DNA from: Haematobia irritans
Taxonomy: Eukaryota > Arthropoda > Insecta > Diptera > Muscidae
Reading direction: 5' to 3'
Length of the DNA stretch: 64,000 bases
Assembly (NCBI RefSeq): GCF_050003625.1
Contig: NC_134401.1
Span: forward strand, 1,550,001-1,614,000
The position numbers and the translations under genes were made by a program. The notes under the pieces were generated by a model. It saw only the letters and a list, made by a program, of their open reading frames with translations, was not told the DNA's origin and did no database searches. Positions 45,632-58,734 of this stretch are shown here, in pieces. Position 1 is the first letter of the stretch, and each line of letters begins with the position of its first letter.

Positions 45632-46179
45632 CCCAGCAAAAAAAGCGTCGCCAAAAAAGTAATGAAAATGTTCTTTTTGAATCCGGAAGTGGTTCAAAAT
45701 TGACGCAGAAGTAATGAATTTAACATGGGCTTGTCATAGGACGGAAGTCCTCCATTTCAACTGCCGTTGCACTGAATTTGCATCACTTCTTTAGGTGTTT
45801 TGGATGTAAATTAAAAAATTCTGTGATATCTTGTCAAATAAATAATTTTTATAATTTTTTTATAATTTTTAATGGATTCTAATGCTTCTCGAAAACGTTT
45901 GACCTCAAATATTTTCAAAAATTCACAATTTTTTCAGATTGGATTTAGCATTTTTTTCGACAAAATTTAAATAATTTTTTACCATTTTATGAATTCTTAC
46001 TCTGTTTTTAATCTAAAAAAGGTAAATTTAAATTATCCATTAAAATTAACCATTAAAAGTATAAAAAAAACAAGTTATAAAAAATTGAATTAAAATAACT
46101 TCCTGGGTAGTTAAAATAAAGAACATCATTGGGAGTGCAAGTTGTGCCTTTGGAAGAACTTCCAATTTTTTTTGCTGGG
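45632..46179 (+). mobile_element. M1 element, copy (548 bp)
   Basis: It begins cccagcaaaaaaagcgtcgc and ends ttttttttgctggg. It has intact M1 landmarks: aacatgggcttgtcatagga, cgttgcactgaatttgcatc, gacctcaaatattttcaaaa, aacttcctgggtagttaaaa and gttgtgcctttggaagaact. The ends are inverted for about 12 bases (CCCAGCAAAAAA). No coding frame. Confidence 0.75.
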
Positions 46180-48421
46180 TTCTTTATGCAGAAACTTGTG
46201 AATAAATTCAACCCATGATGATATAGATCATTAAAGTTTGTCTTTGTTCGAAATTATTAAGCTGTTTTTTCTTGTTTTAGTCCATGTAGTGTGTTCTTAA
46301 TCCTATTTTGTAAAATTTAATTTATTTTTATTCTCTTTGATGCTTGCCAGTTTGATTTTTTATGAAGTGAATGCAATGAATACCTTTTGTAATTCAATGC
46401 CAATCTACTGTGTGAGGATTAACTAAATTTTCTCAAACATATTCAAACGGAGAACTATAAACTACAAAAGATATACAGATTTTCTATTCACACAAACGCA
46501 CACACAGACACAAACACATGTAGCTCGCTTATTAAAAAGGCAACCGAAAAAGCAAACCACCACATCACCCACCAATAAGGCAGATGTATAAAATAAAAAA
46601 GAAAAGATGACGACTAAGAAAAAAAAAACACTGTAAACTAATATTGTTCTTGTTCTCATCCTCTCTTTTTTTTATTATGTTGGATGTTTTTTTGGTATTT
46701 TTTTATCTTTTTTTTGTTTTTGATAACCAGATAAGCCAAGTTGCGGGTGGATGTCTATTTGTTATTTTTGTTTTTTTTTTGCATTGACAACGATGTTGAT
46801 GAAGGCAGCTTTACCCACTACTTTCATTCGTTCTTTCGCTCATCCATTCAACCATTCATTCGTTCATTCATTCAGAGTTGATTTTCATTTAGATTTTACA
46901 TGATTTCATTTTCTGCATGATGACTGAGAGATGAGCGGAGACCAAATGTGTTTTTTGTGTGGCTTAGGTGGTGAGTGAGCGAGTGGTTGGGTGAATGGAA
47001 GAATGAATGAATGAATGGTGTAGTGATGAGTAGTAGCAAGGTTGTATGGGTGGGACCCTAGATGGTTAATATGAAATACCGAAGAGTGGTTTTTGTGTGT
47101 ATGTGTGATTGCTTCGCTATTCCATGGTTTGTGTGCCCCTGGGCATATGCTTCAATTTGAGACATTCTACAAAGAATCATACACACCCATACACTCACCC
47201 AACAACTATATTACCCTGCCCCTGCTCCACTAACAATTTACACACTCTCTTCTTTATTCAAAGAAGGAAAATCATATTATGTGATTCTGAAGCTGAGAAT
47301 ATTCCTTTTGTTGTTGTTGTTGTTGTTGCCATTGCCACTGTTGTTCATCATGAGTGGTGTATCGTAAATTTTTAATACCTCTGGGAAATCGTCATTGTTT
47401 TCTCTTCAGTTTTTATGTTTTCTCTGCTTCGGGTGTAGCTTTAGTTGTTGCCCGTTGTGTTTGTTGTTTTTGTTGTTTCCAATCTTATGTTGGTGTTAAA
47501 TTAATGAAAACTTTATTTAGTATCTACTCGTTTCCCTTTCCGGCAAATGAAAAGCAGTGTATGCAAAAGACAATTTTCCACAAAGAAGAAACCCAACATA
47601 CTTCGAAAGTAAACCGAAAAGAAAAGTTTGTCGTAAGCAAATGATTTTATATCCCAAAGGCCTATTTCAAATCTCCAAAGTGTGGTCTATGCAAAAGGAA
47701 TGAAAATTCCTCTGTAGAATTATTATTCAGCATAGATTTGGGATTGTCTCAAAAGTTATACTAGCTGTTGGGATAAGTGATTACTGCTTCAGGTAAAAAA
47801 TAATTGACCAAGTCAATGAATTTGCCATAAAAACCTAGAAAGAATGCAAGTGAATTAAAACAAATCCCTTTAGATGGATTAAGGGAATCGAATTGGAAAA
47901 TCTATTGGAGTAAGGGTACTTTTGTTAATTGTCTTATGGCTTTGACATAGAAGCGAGTGACCGATAAAAGTCTGGTGTATTATTTAAAGGTATGGAAAAG
48001 GCTGTATTTGTATAAGGCGTAGAGTTTTTTTTTTTTGATTATTATTGGAAAACTGAGTCATGTATTTGTATAGAAGATTTATCCACATCTGAACTGATGT
48101 GGATGATATTTGAACAAAGTATGGCGAATATCTTGGATTCAAATTTAAAAAAAATAGGGTTTAATAAAAAGTGAAAAGAGAGAATAGACGGTCAACATGG
48201 GTTCGAGAAATGAATTTTAAGAAGATCGCTATTATGTGGGGTCTAGGTATGTAGCAACATTTTTGAGGGTCTATCTTTGTGGACCTTTCTACTCAATCAA
48301 ACAAAATCTGGGTGTTTGTTATTCAGTGGCATAGATTTGCAAGCTGGCAACCGATTGTTAAATTTCCAAATATTGGAGAGCGGAATGGAAAACAGACTAT
48401 TCTATCTTTCGACAAATTTTC
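46180..48421. other. Stretch with several microsatellites, no gene recognised
   Basis: CA-rich tract near 46490-46515, CATT tract near 46845-46875, (GAAT)n at about 47001-47017, (TTG)n at about 47307-47328. Frames at 47109-47375 and 47354-47644 are fed by these tracts. Confidence 0.45.
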
Positions 48422-48424
48422 TTA

Positions 48425-48760
48425 TGCCCTGTTCTCGTATATCGAACGAAACCCCATTCGAAAGAAAGACTGTCACTCGAATTCGAATGAACTTGGGTTT
48501 TTGTATTTTTGAAAGTTCGTTTCGTTTGTATGAGAATACATTGATTATCAAAAATGAGTATTTTCAAATTTTTGGCCTGAGAATTCATTCAAATGTTAAC
48601 AATGTTTTTACTTTTTTCTTGACACTTATTGTATATGTTCGTTAATTGCTCGACAACAAAATATGAAGTGACTTGCCTTTCGGAATAGAAGAACAAACCT
48701 CAATTTTCTTTCGTTTGGAATACGAAAGAAAGCTTTCGTTCGCTATACAGGAACAGGCCA
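48425..48760. mobile_element. 336-bp PIF/Harbinger-like MITE, TTA duplication
   Basis: TTA lies at 48422-48424 and 48761-48763. The left end TGCCCTGTTCTCGTATATCG and the right end (reverse complement) TGGCCTGTTCCTGTATAGCG both continue into AACGAAA, giving inverted repeats of about 27 bases. The termini resemble those of the palindrome at 42867 (GCCTGTTTCTGTA), so the two may share a transposase. Overlapping frames at 48277-48645 and 48279-48512 cross it and are not credible genes. Confidence 0.75.
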
Positions 48761-48763
48761 TTA

Positions 48764-51138
48764 AAAATTGAATGGATTAACTTCAATTTTTCTTCCTATT
48801 AAAACAAAACTTTTGAATACTCCTTGAGGATAGTTCCCCCAAATTACTTTGGTGAATTCATATATTCCGATTTCCTTAAAATGCGTGAAAGAGAAGAAAA
48901 TGCCAAGTCAAGAGTACATGCGTTTTGGTTGATTAACTTCGGAGGGAAGACAACGATAATTGCTATAACCGGATTTAACATTATCTTAGTTTAAGAAAAT
49001 TAGTTGATTGTGGTTAAATTATTAATTAATTATTCGAATTACTTTTTGCTTATGAGAAAAAAAGTTTTGTACAAATTGAGAATACAATTTTACAAAATTC
49101 GAAATTTGTACAAAATATATCCTATTTCTCTGAATTCATAATTTCCTAAAATCAGTATATTTTACTTAAATTCTGTTGCTTTGAACCTCATGAAAACAGG
49201 CTATTATTTGGACATTTTCTAGAAAAATCTACATTCGCGCCATGAAGTGTTCGTTTTGGTTTGGGTAAAATTACACCTTTATCCTAGTTTCATAGAATCC
49301 GTACATCCTACGACTATGATGATTCTGCAGCAAGAAATCTATAAATACCATTTCAGAATGTGTTTCAATGTTTCAAGAAATTTTGTTTGGTTTGTAGAAA
49401 GGCATTCTCAATCCCGCAACAAAAAGCCTTTTGTAATTTTGAATAGGGTTTAGAGCTCTTGAAAAATTCCCCGAACAGTTTATTTTGAAAAGGGGACAAA
49501 ATGCCACACATCCTTATTACAGTACAAAGCTATATTTCTTTTCATAAAATTTAAAAGTTAAATATAATTACGAAATAGATATTTAAGGGTTAAAACTCAT
49601 TAAAGCTAAAAATCCTTTACATAATATTGTCATTAGTTCGAAACGATTGTAATGCTACAAAACCCCAAACTGAAGTTCCCATCGAACCATTTGGTAAACT
49701 ACAGTTTTGTACTCCACACTGTGAGAAATAATAACAATCTCATCATCATCGTAGAAACAAACTTTCGTGGTGAATGAAGAGGTTTTTCAAACTCTTCGCA
49801 ACAAAAAATGAGAAGTTGTGGCAATAACTACAACATAAAAACAAGAAACTAAAATAAAAAACATCAGATATTCTGAAACAAGCAAAAAACAATGTTGGTA
49901 ATTGTTCATATATTTGATAAAGCAGCTTGAAACTCAAAAAAAAAAAAAAAACAACCAATGGAACAGCTTGTAAACTTACACTGAGGGAATTTTTTTGTAT
50001 TGGTTGCAAGAAGAAGAGACACGAGACCTTTTTTGCAACAGTAAAAGTAGCAGCAACATTAGTAGCAAAACAAGAAAGATAACCACGATGACTCTCTGGT
50101 TAGAGAGTGTGTGAGCGAGAGGAGGAAGTGAAAACTGAAGAGGGTGGAGTGAAACTTGTAAACAAACCAACATATGCTCCGAATACCCTGTGTGAGAGGG
50201 GCTATGGTGTTTTTACTTTCACACACTTCACATACTCGTATTTCATTTTAAATGGCTACAATTTAGTCCTTGTTTCAATTCTCTGGGTTTTTCTGTTTGG
50301 TGTGAGCGCGCACTTACGAGTACCCCCCAATACTCTTAGTACCATTTAAATGCATATAACACAAAAAAATAATATTTACATGAATGGGGGCAATGAAGTT
50401 GAGCATTGTGGCAATGAGCTAAAAGTTACACAGCACTGGAGGTGTGCGTTGTTGTGTGTGTTTGTTAAAGGTTTTTTAATGTCATTATTTTGATAAAGGT
50501 TGTGTTGGGTGAGAAAACGGTTTATTGCCAAAGACAGATATTGACGCTTTTAGGGATGGGAGTGTAAAAGGCAAAAACAATAACAAAACGATATGAAAAT
50601 ATTTTCACAAACCAGAGATGTAGAAAAAAATGCGAGAGGACATGAGTAGAAAAGTCGACAGATTTTACTAGTAATAAAAATGTATTAACATTTGATTACA
50701 TTTACGGGAACAGATTATACCTCATTTGGAAGAAATGCCAATTGTAACTCCAATTGGATTATCAGAAAACCCTAAACCCTACACAGTGTATGCTTGCACC
50801 TTAAAATAATGTTCCAAGTATATAATTTTTACACCGAAACATATGAAAAACAGTCTTTATCGTTCGTGTAAGTATCTTTGAATGGAATTCGTTTCATAAT
50901 TATAATTTTTGAAATAAAATTGTTTTCCCTAAAATAACTTTCTGGCGGAGGATTATAACTATGATCGGGGTGAAATGTGTTCAAATGCCCTCAAAAACTA
51001 ATGGAATTTAATTTCAATATAGTTTTCATATATATGTATGGTACCAAAGGTATTTCCCTTTGGTATCCTTAAATGTGCATTTATCAATGTATCAGCCATA
51101 TCGGTGCATACCTGGTACCCAAATTTCACAAATATATT
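48764..51138. other. AT-rich stretch, no gene recognised
   Basis: Short frames only. A 50-bp GAGA/GGA-rich patch lies near 50100-50150. Confidence 0.4.
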
Positions 51139-51691
51139 CCCAGCAAAAAAAGCGTCGCCAAAAAAGTAGTGCAAATGTTCTTTTTGGATCCGGAAGTGTT
51201 GCAAATTTGGCGCAGAAGCGATGAATTTAACATGGGCTTGTCATAAGACGATTGTCCACCATTTCAAATGCCGTTGCACTGAATTTGCAGCACTTCTTAA
51301 GGTGTAATCCGAATTCAGTGTTTTGGATGTAGATTAAACAATTTTTAATTTGCCAAATAAATAATTTTTATAATTTTTTTATTGTACCGCTTTTCTGCAA
51401 CGTTTGACATCAAATATTTTAAAAAATCGGCAATTTTTTAGAATGGATTTAGTTTTTTTCGAAATAATTTTAATAATTTGTACCATTTTGTTATTCCTTA
51501 TTCTGTTTTTAACCTATTTGATACAAAAAAGTTAAAATTTCCTTTCAAAAATATGAAAAAACCGAGTTACAAAAAATTGAATTAAAAGAACTTCCTGGGT
51601 AGTTAAAATAAACAACATCTTTGGGAGGACATTTTTGGAAGTACTTTTAAAGTTGTGCCTTTAGAAGCACTTCCATTTTTTTTGTGCTGGG
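51139..51691 (+). mobile_element. M1 element, copy (553 bp)
   Basis: It begins cccagcaaaaaaagcgtcgc and ends tttttgtgctggg. It is near-identical to 45632-46179 over many segments (tttttggatccggaagtg, acatgggcttgtcataagac, cttcctgggtagttaaaata). Left flank aatatatt, right flank tttatatt, without a certain target duplication. Confidence 0.75.
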
Positions 51692-51717
51692 TTTATATTA
51701 CTTTCATTTATATTATT

Positions 51718-52335
51718 TTCGGTCTTCTTAGAATTCTGAGTCGATTTAGAGATCCCCGCCTGTCTGTATATGTAATTTTGTGTTCAAAGTCTAGCTCGCA
51801 GATTAAGTCCGATTGTCCTCAAATTTGGTATAGGGTTTTAATTTCGCTCAAAGACAATTGCCATTGATTTCGGGAAAAACTGTTCAGATTTAGATATAGC
51901 GCTCATATATATTTTTCGCCCGATTTGCTTCAAATCAATTGTGACAAAGTTGATTGAAACCGGTTCAGATTTAGATATTGTTCCCATATATATCTTTCGC
52001 CCCATTTACACTCATATGACCACAGAGGCCAAATTTTTACTCCGACTTATGTGAGACTTTGCGCAGGCAGGAGAATTAACGTTGTAGCTATACATACCAA
52101 ATTTGGTAAAAATCGGTTCAGATTTAATAGCTCCCTTATATATATCCTTCGTCCGATATGGATTTAATTGGCCCCATGGACCAATTAAATTTAAATTTTT
52201 TTCCTTAAAATTTTGCACAATCAATTGTACTGATGGTATTATTAAGTATATACAATTTTATTGAAATCGGTTCAGATTTCGATATAGCACTCATATATAT
52301 CTTTCGCTCGATTTAGATTCATAAAACCATCGGAG
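51718..52335 (+). repeat. Family E repeat with ~100-150 bp internal units
   Basis: The head is gaattctgagtcgatttaga, cgcctgtctgtatatg, gtctagctcgcagattaagt. It is followed by recurring units ttcagatttagatatagc, tcatatatatcttt and cgcccgattt at about 51885, 51970, 52110 and 52268. The same phrases occur at 13866-14660. It is a fly dispersed repeat of unknown class. Confidence 0.55.
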
Positions 52336-55300
52336 GCAAAAGCTTTTATTTTACACAGATAAAGAATTTAACATTCTGTGTCGAATTTTATTTTTTTAGA
52401 GAAGACTTCTTGTGAAAAATTAACAAAATTTTATGTTTTCTGAAGCATGTTAATATGTTTACGTGATTTAAACGATTGTTTTATTGACTTTGGTTAATTT
52501 TGAATTAGGCTTTAGAGGTGCTGATTTGTTAACTTGGTTTTAATTCTTACATGTTTCCCCTCTTCTTGGATGTAATTCCCACAAAATGTATGTATTTGAA
52601 TTAAAATGGGGGTTAATTTGTTTGAAAATTGAGGCCTTTTTAATAAAAAATATCAATGCTATAAAATGAACATTGGTTACCATAGAAATAAAAATAGTAT
52701 TAACCTGTACTCATTGAGATATGAGAAGCTTTGTACCTTGTGGAATATTCGCTGGAATTAGTACTATATGATTTTATATTTTGAATTGTTTAAAACGCAT
52801 TCACTCAGTAAATGCAACTTTAGTACAACATAATTCTACTATAACATAATTCAATTTAGTATAAATCCTACAATAATAGGGAGTTTTTCGAATGACTGCA
52901 CTTCACAATATTTAACCATGTTTTGATTTATTTACGAGTGTCCATTGATATGGAAGATAAGGCGATTACCATTCATTTTTTTTGTTTTGCAACCTCAATA
53001 GCTAGCTAGTACAAAGTTGAAAGAATTGTTATTAAAATTACAAATTTTTATAACAATCAATTTTTGTTTAATGGCCGCTAAATGAAAGTGGAATAAGAAG
53101 AGAAAAAACCACACACTACACATAGCCACTAGACAAAAGCTATCGAATGGAAAATTGAAAAAATTTTTGTTCACTGCAATTTAAATAAATTGTTTTGTGA
53201 TAATAGAAATAAAATACACAATGTTGCGAACTATTCAATGGTTTGGAAATATCATCTAAAAAAACCAAAAACAGAAAACCAGGAAAAACCAAAATCGTAA
53301 CTATAGATGGTAGAGAAGAACAATCAATATTCATAAAATATAAGCCTGGTGGGGAATTTCAATTTGTTGCCCCAGTATTAATTGGAGGAAATGGTATTGC
53401 CACTTGTAACGCAATAATACTGATATCCTTTTTAGTAGAGCCATTAAGAGCGTATGTTTTTTTGTTATTATTGTTAGAATTGGTCTTCATCTTAATTTAT
53501 TTCTTTGCCAGACCCTTGGATAAAGACCACATAGCTAGAAATTATTCTTCTCTTGAAGTCTCTCTCTCTCTCAGTGGCTTTTTCCCCTGTCTAAAGGTCG
53601 GTGGGTGTTGCTTTGAAACACACTTAACTGTTGTTGGTTTCTGGACCATAGATGTATGTAATTTATTTAAGTAAACAATGACCTTTGTGTAAAACCTATA
53701 TTTCCGGTTCCTCTCTATCTCACGCTCATGTAATTGCCACGATAAAGAACTAAGCTCCAACAAAAGAAACCAATCCAAATGGAAAAGAAGGCACGTATCC
53801 ACCATACCACTGTAGTCAATCCTCTATCATATCGTCATATATTCTGGATTCCCATAGTCTTCTAGCCACAAAACACTTGTAAATACCATAAGCACGTACC
53901 TTAGACAGAAGCATGGCATCCAACCAAAGAAGCAACCATACAAACTCTTACCTTGGTAATGGTCATTTGTCGACGGACCTTCCCACACAAACTTCCTGTT
54001 GTACAGATAGAATCTGAATGATATGAAGATCCTGTGGTACAATGGAATGAAACTAATCTAAATAAATGTTACGCTTTCCAAATAAAAATCTACAAAAATC
54101 TCTTAAAAAATTGCCATATAATCTTTGTTTTGTTACTGATGTCCGTCCTGTATGCCTTTGGCCTTTTCTTCGTTGCTTGGTTGCTTCAACAACCTATCAC
54201 ACACACGCACACACATGCGCATCATGTTAAGTCAGAGGATGTGTTATTGAAGAGAAAGGAAAACCTCCAGTAGACGAAATACTTATATGCGAATCATATA
54301 GGACAAAACAATTTCTGTCTATGTCATCAATTTGGAATTTAAGTAGGTTTATTTTATGGACTTGAACTTTTCCTGTCCCACCACCACCACAAGAAAGGGG
54401 CAATGGGTACAATTTAACCATGGAGATGTTTTCTTTGGGCTTTGTAATCCGTAGAGCCTTAGGCCCATGTGTGAATATTTTGGCATTAAAATTGAATGAG
54501 TTTCTCTGACCATTTGAATGTCTGCTGCTGTCATGAAGAGCAGGACTGGACGAAGCAAAAAACTGCTAAGTAAGTTAGTTTTTATTTGATGCCAATGATA
54601 TTTGGTTTTTTGTATGTCCATCTTTATCTGTTCTTCATTTCGTTACAGGGCATTTCGTCCATTGTTTGTTGGGATCATAGTTATGACCTCGTGATAAGAA
54701 TTTCTCATCTTAGAGGTTCTTTTTTTTGTTGTTGGTGAAGATTTATTAGAATCAATGGAAATGACAGTATCTTTGAAAAATCAGAATGTATGAGTTTTTA
54801 CAGATATTTTTATTAAAGAAATAGTTTCCCGTGATGTTATATGGAAATATGTTAGCTGGATCCTTATTGAACGGTTTCAAAACTCGATTTTCGTCTAAAT
54901 CGTTGTTTTATGGAAAATTTCAAAGTTTACGAATTTCCATTCAAAGTATGGACAGAAACCTCAACAAAGGTACATTTAAGGACTTCCTTTCAAAGGAAAT
55001 TCTGAACACGCTGTGTTTTTTTTTAGAATATAGATTTTACATCGTAGGAAATCCGAATAAAATCTTTAGTACTCCTAAAATCAGATTATAAAAGTTAAGG
55101 AAAATTCTGTCTAAAATATTGTGGACTACTTCATTCAGTTAAGATGTTAAAGGCGCCTTGCTTGCATGGAGAGATAAGTCTGCTTTTTCTTTAAATTTAA
55201 TATGTGTGGATCTAAAAAAAATCAGGTTGCAAATTTTACGCAAATTATACTCTGAATAAATTTATGATCAATATTTTTTCAATTAAAAAATTGGAAGATA

Positions 55301-56877
55301 AATCGATTCAATTGATTTGATTCTCGAAACATGTCATATAACCCCTTTCAGAGAAGCATTTCCCGGGGTGGTCTTTTGAGTTTTGGGGATTTGGCTTTTA
55401 AATTTCGAATTACTCTCGCAAACGATATATAAATAATATTCCTTATTAAAAGTTTGAAAACATTTTTTAGCTCTAATTCCCTCGCTTCATTTACGTGTTG
55501 GTCAAATTGGAAAATTCACCTTACAAAGTAGTACAAATATGTCATGACTGAAAAAGAGGTCATTGCTTGTAAAAGAGTTAAGTAAATCTTCGAAATACGA
55601 TTTTCAACATTATCTATCTACTATAACGTTGGTTCTTATGGACATATTTGAAATCCATCTTTTATGGAGAACTTGAAACAAAGATTGTATTTGCAAAGTT
55701 CATATTAAATTTAACCACAAATTTTTCTTTTGTTTCAAACTTTGTGAATTTTTCAAACAAACGTCATTAATAAATGCCTTACGAAATTATTTTTATCCGG
55801 ATTCTATCATTTGGGATTTGTGATTAGGATACAGACCCTTTATATGTTTTATGTTATGAGTATTTGACGATGTTCTAATATCCCCTAGTAATGTAAATTA
55901 CCGCTCATATGGCTGTAGGGTATAAAGATGTTGGTTGTGGAAAAATTGTTTTATGGTGGCTTTTTTGTATGCTTGTGTTGAACCACTTGCTATCCTTATA
56001 TCTTATAAAATGTCTTTAGGCTTAAGGAAATAGAGCATTATGGACCGGACATAATGTTTTTATGTTCTATGCTCGTAGCCCACAGGATATTCACACACAC
56101 AAACACACTCGCAGTCTGGTACAACAAAAGGCCTCAAACAAGCACTCATATTACCAGCTATCAGAGGGGCTAACTGTTATGAATGAGGACTATTTTACAA
56201 TAGCCATTTAGAGGCATATGAGAACAAATTCTATACCAGTATTCAATTACACACATACCAACACACACACACATACAGATTCCAAGTAACTAGGAACATA
56301 AAAACGAAAAGGAAATGCTAAAACAAACATTCAATTTTAAGACATATAAGATGTTTATTCGTAAACAAATTGTTATCAAAACCCCAAAAGCTTCGTCTTG
56401 AAGAATGCATTGGGGCGAAAGAGAGGCTCTACTCTATGGGTTGGTGTGTTAAGGATATGATGATATGCTCACGAGCACACACATACACACTCATACAATT
56501 TTTCTAACAAACTCACATATATAAATGAAAAACAAATATTTATTTTATCATTGTTTTTCTGTTTTATGTTTACTTACATATGTGTGTGTGTATGTGCGTA
56601 TGTATTTGTTTATACAATGAAGCTCGTGTAAGGAACCTGTGGCAATATGAGATTCTATATATGTATGTTGCTGGCCTATGTTTTTATTAAGTTTAAGATA
56701 TTCTTTGTTGTTCTTAATACGAATAGGGGCAGAGAGAGAGAGGGAGAGAGCGCGCGGAAAAAGAGTATGGAGGTAACATTTAGATATATTCATCATCATC
56801 ACCAATTGTTGTGGGATTTCAAGGACCTTTCTGAAATTGTAAATTTGTGGTTTTTGAATCATATTTTATTTTTGCAG
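52336..56877. other. Long stretch without recognisable gene
   Basis: The longest frame is 143 residues at 53243-53674 (+): a basic start, a leucine-rich middle and no family motif, ending in a CT-repeat-derived serine/leucine run. (CA)n lies at 54197-54216. Mixed CA tracts lie near 56090-56110 and 56255-56275. Confidence 0.4.
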
Positions 56878-56984
56878 CTGTAACAAAAGGATATAAGCGA
56901 GCATTTCACAATAACCAGAAGCAAAAATGTGTGCTAGCCAAAGAACATCAGTAGAATGCCATAGTGTCTTCAGTTATGGAGTTG
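56878..56984 (+). CDS. Weak candidate exon with a start codon
   Basis: A T-rich tract and TTTGCAG (ending 56877) precede it. ATG at 56927 has context AGCAAAAATG. The frame MCASQRTSVECHSVFSYGV is open to a moderate donor GTAAAC at 56985, phase 1. The same phase as the 43322 candidate would allow both to join the same downstream exon, but this is speculative. The frame also continues past the donor to a stop after 35 codons, so the donor may be chance. Confidence 0.22.
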
Positions 56985-57169
56985 GTAAACATTGCCACAA
57001 AAAGGGACATTATTTATGTAGATCATAGTTTAGTCTTAGTTATATCTTGTTGGATTTAATTTCTCTTAAGCCTTTTGCCTGTTAAAATTTGAACAGTGAA
57101 CCAAGCAAAACAAAGAATATTTGTATGTTAAATACGGCACCTCTTCTCCGATGATAACGCTGGTGGCCA

Positions 57170-57630
57170 CACTAAAAAAATATTGACCTAATATTCAAGA
57201 TTATGCAACCTAAATTTTAGGATATGCAATTAATATAAAATAAAGGACAAATGTCCATAAAATAAAGAAAATTTATAATCTTTGCTTTAGAAATCGTTTT
57301 CTTTAAATTTAGAACACGAATCATTGAAATGTGTATCCCTCCATTAAAGTCGTATGTCTATGAAGTAAGGTAAATTTCCCTTAAAGAAAAATGTTTTTGA
57401 TTCAAAGAAATAATCTTTAAATTAACTGAGATATTAAATCTTTGGATTAAGGATAAAAAAGCTTCAAAAATAGACTAATACTTATTGTGAGGATTAGGTA
57501 TCTGTGATCTAAAGTTGTATTTATGAAATTATGAAATCATTTTTTTGATTTCAAGCATCTGTTATAATATGGATTTTTCAAATGCAAGGAATGTCAAAAT
57601 CTTTCTATTCATGTAAACGTTTTTTGAGTG
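57170..57630 (+). mobile_element. M2 element, copy c (461 bp)
   Basis: It begins cactaaaaaaatattgacct and ends gtaaacgttttttgagtg. The left 60 bases repeat those of 26008, and the middle shares ttgattcaaagaaataatct-like text and caaaaatagactaa. It is shorter than copy b because of an internal deletion. Confidence 0.65.
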
Positions 57631-57856
57631 CAAGTGGAAAATCCACAATATCACATTGTGAGTGCTGATTGATGATACTCGAGAGTGTTGAGAATGTCAG
57701 TAATTCAAAATATTGCGTGAAATGTGCGGCACAATTCCTCACTCCGGACAAAAATTCAATCGAGAGACCATTTGAAAGGAGTGTTAGACCTTTTTATACC
57801 CAGTGGTTTTCGCTTGTAGACAAGGGGTTTTCACATGTTGACACAGTCGTGTACTC

Positions 57857-58121
57857 AGTTTACACTCAAAATGTACACTGAATGAAAATAAACTTATGTA
57901 TTTTGAGCTGCTGAATTAAAAAAAAATACTCTAACGTTAGTAATAAGACCAACTAGAAGAAAAACGACCGAAAAATGACAAAGTTTTAAGCATTTTTTTT
58001 TAATTTCTAACTCGAGATATATTGTGTTTAGTAAAAAAAGAAACTGTTCCATAAAATTTTTTTAAAACTTTTTCGAAGCAGCTCAAAATACATCAAGTGT
58101 ACATGATTTTTTTTGTAAACT
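57857..58121. mobile_element. 265-bp inverted-repeat MITE
   Basis: The left end runs agtttac ... aaacttatgtattttgagct gct. The right end runs agcagctcaaaatacatcaa gtgtacatg ... gtaaact. The inner arm of about 20 bases (ATGTATTTTGAGCTGCT) is perfectly inverted, and AGTTTAC/GTAAACT close the element. The interior is AT-rich with no frame. The class is not assigned. Confidence 0.6.
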
Positions 58122-58174
58122 AGTGTAATCGCTACAGAAACTGTTTTGGATACCTTCTGTTCTGTCTTATCTAC

Positions 58175-58463
58175 ACAGAAAAAAATGTCACAAAAATTTT
58201 TCCAATTAAAATCTTAATTGAGTTTTAAAAAATATTCAATTAAAAATTTAATTGATTCAAGAAATTTTTTAATTGAAACAAAAATCAATCACACAAATTA
58301 ATAGTATCAATTAATTTTTTAATTGGATCAATTAATTTTTTAATTGACTGTCAATTAATTTTTTAATTGATACTATCATTTCTGTGATTGAAGAAATTTC
58401 AATTAAAAAATTAATTGGATCAATTAATTTCGTGATTGAATCAGAAAAAAATTTGTTTGTGTG
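58175..58463 (+). mobile_element. M3 element, copy 2 (289 bp) with 7-bp target duplication
   Basis: It is flanked by TATCTAC at 58168-58174 and 58464-58470. It begins acagaaaaaaatgtcac and ends tcagaaaaaaatttgtttgt. Three successive tcaattaattttttaattga-like units lie at about 58313-58370, forming self-complementary stem sequences. No coding frame. Confidence 0.65.
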
Positions 58464-58734
58464 TATCTACCGGATATTCGCCGTTTTCAGAGATTCTCAA
58501 GGTTTGGTCCACATCCCCTAACTGGAGTAAGGTAAAAAAAATCACAATGCTGTACTATTATTGGAAATATTCGACGTTGAGTTAAAAACCAACTGCTTAG
58601 CCAAGTGAAAAATAAACCTTTCAGCATGTTAATAGCTACTGCCCCGACACTGTCCAAGTGGACAATGATCTACCGCCCTATCCACCGTATTCTCCCAATT
58701 AGGGCTTACATGGCTTGTTTCTATTTTCAGTGAA

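Noticed and set aside
46489..46515. CA-rich tract with a cysteine/valine-run minus frame (46462-46659)
   Set aside because: The frame is a microsatellite translation and not a gene.
48277..48645. 122-residue frame overlapping the Harbinger-like MITE
   Set aside because: It crosses the left border of a mobile element into its non-coding interior and overlaps other frames.
53243..53674. 143-residue frame with a hydrophobic middle
   Set aside because: No recognisable motif, the end is built from a CT repeat, and there is no supporting splice or promoter context. Kept only as a remark.
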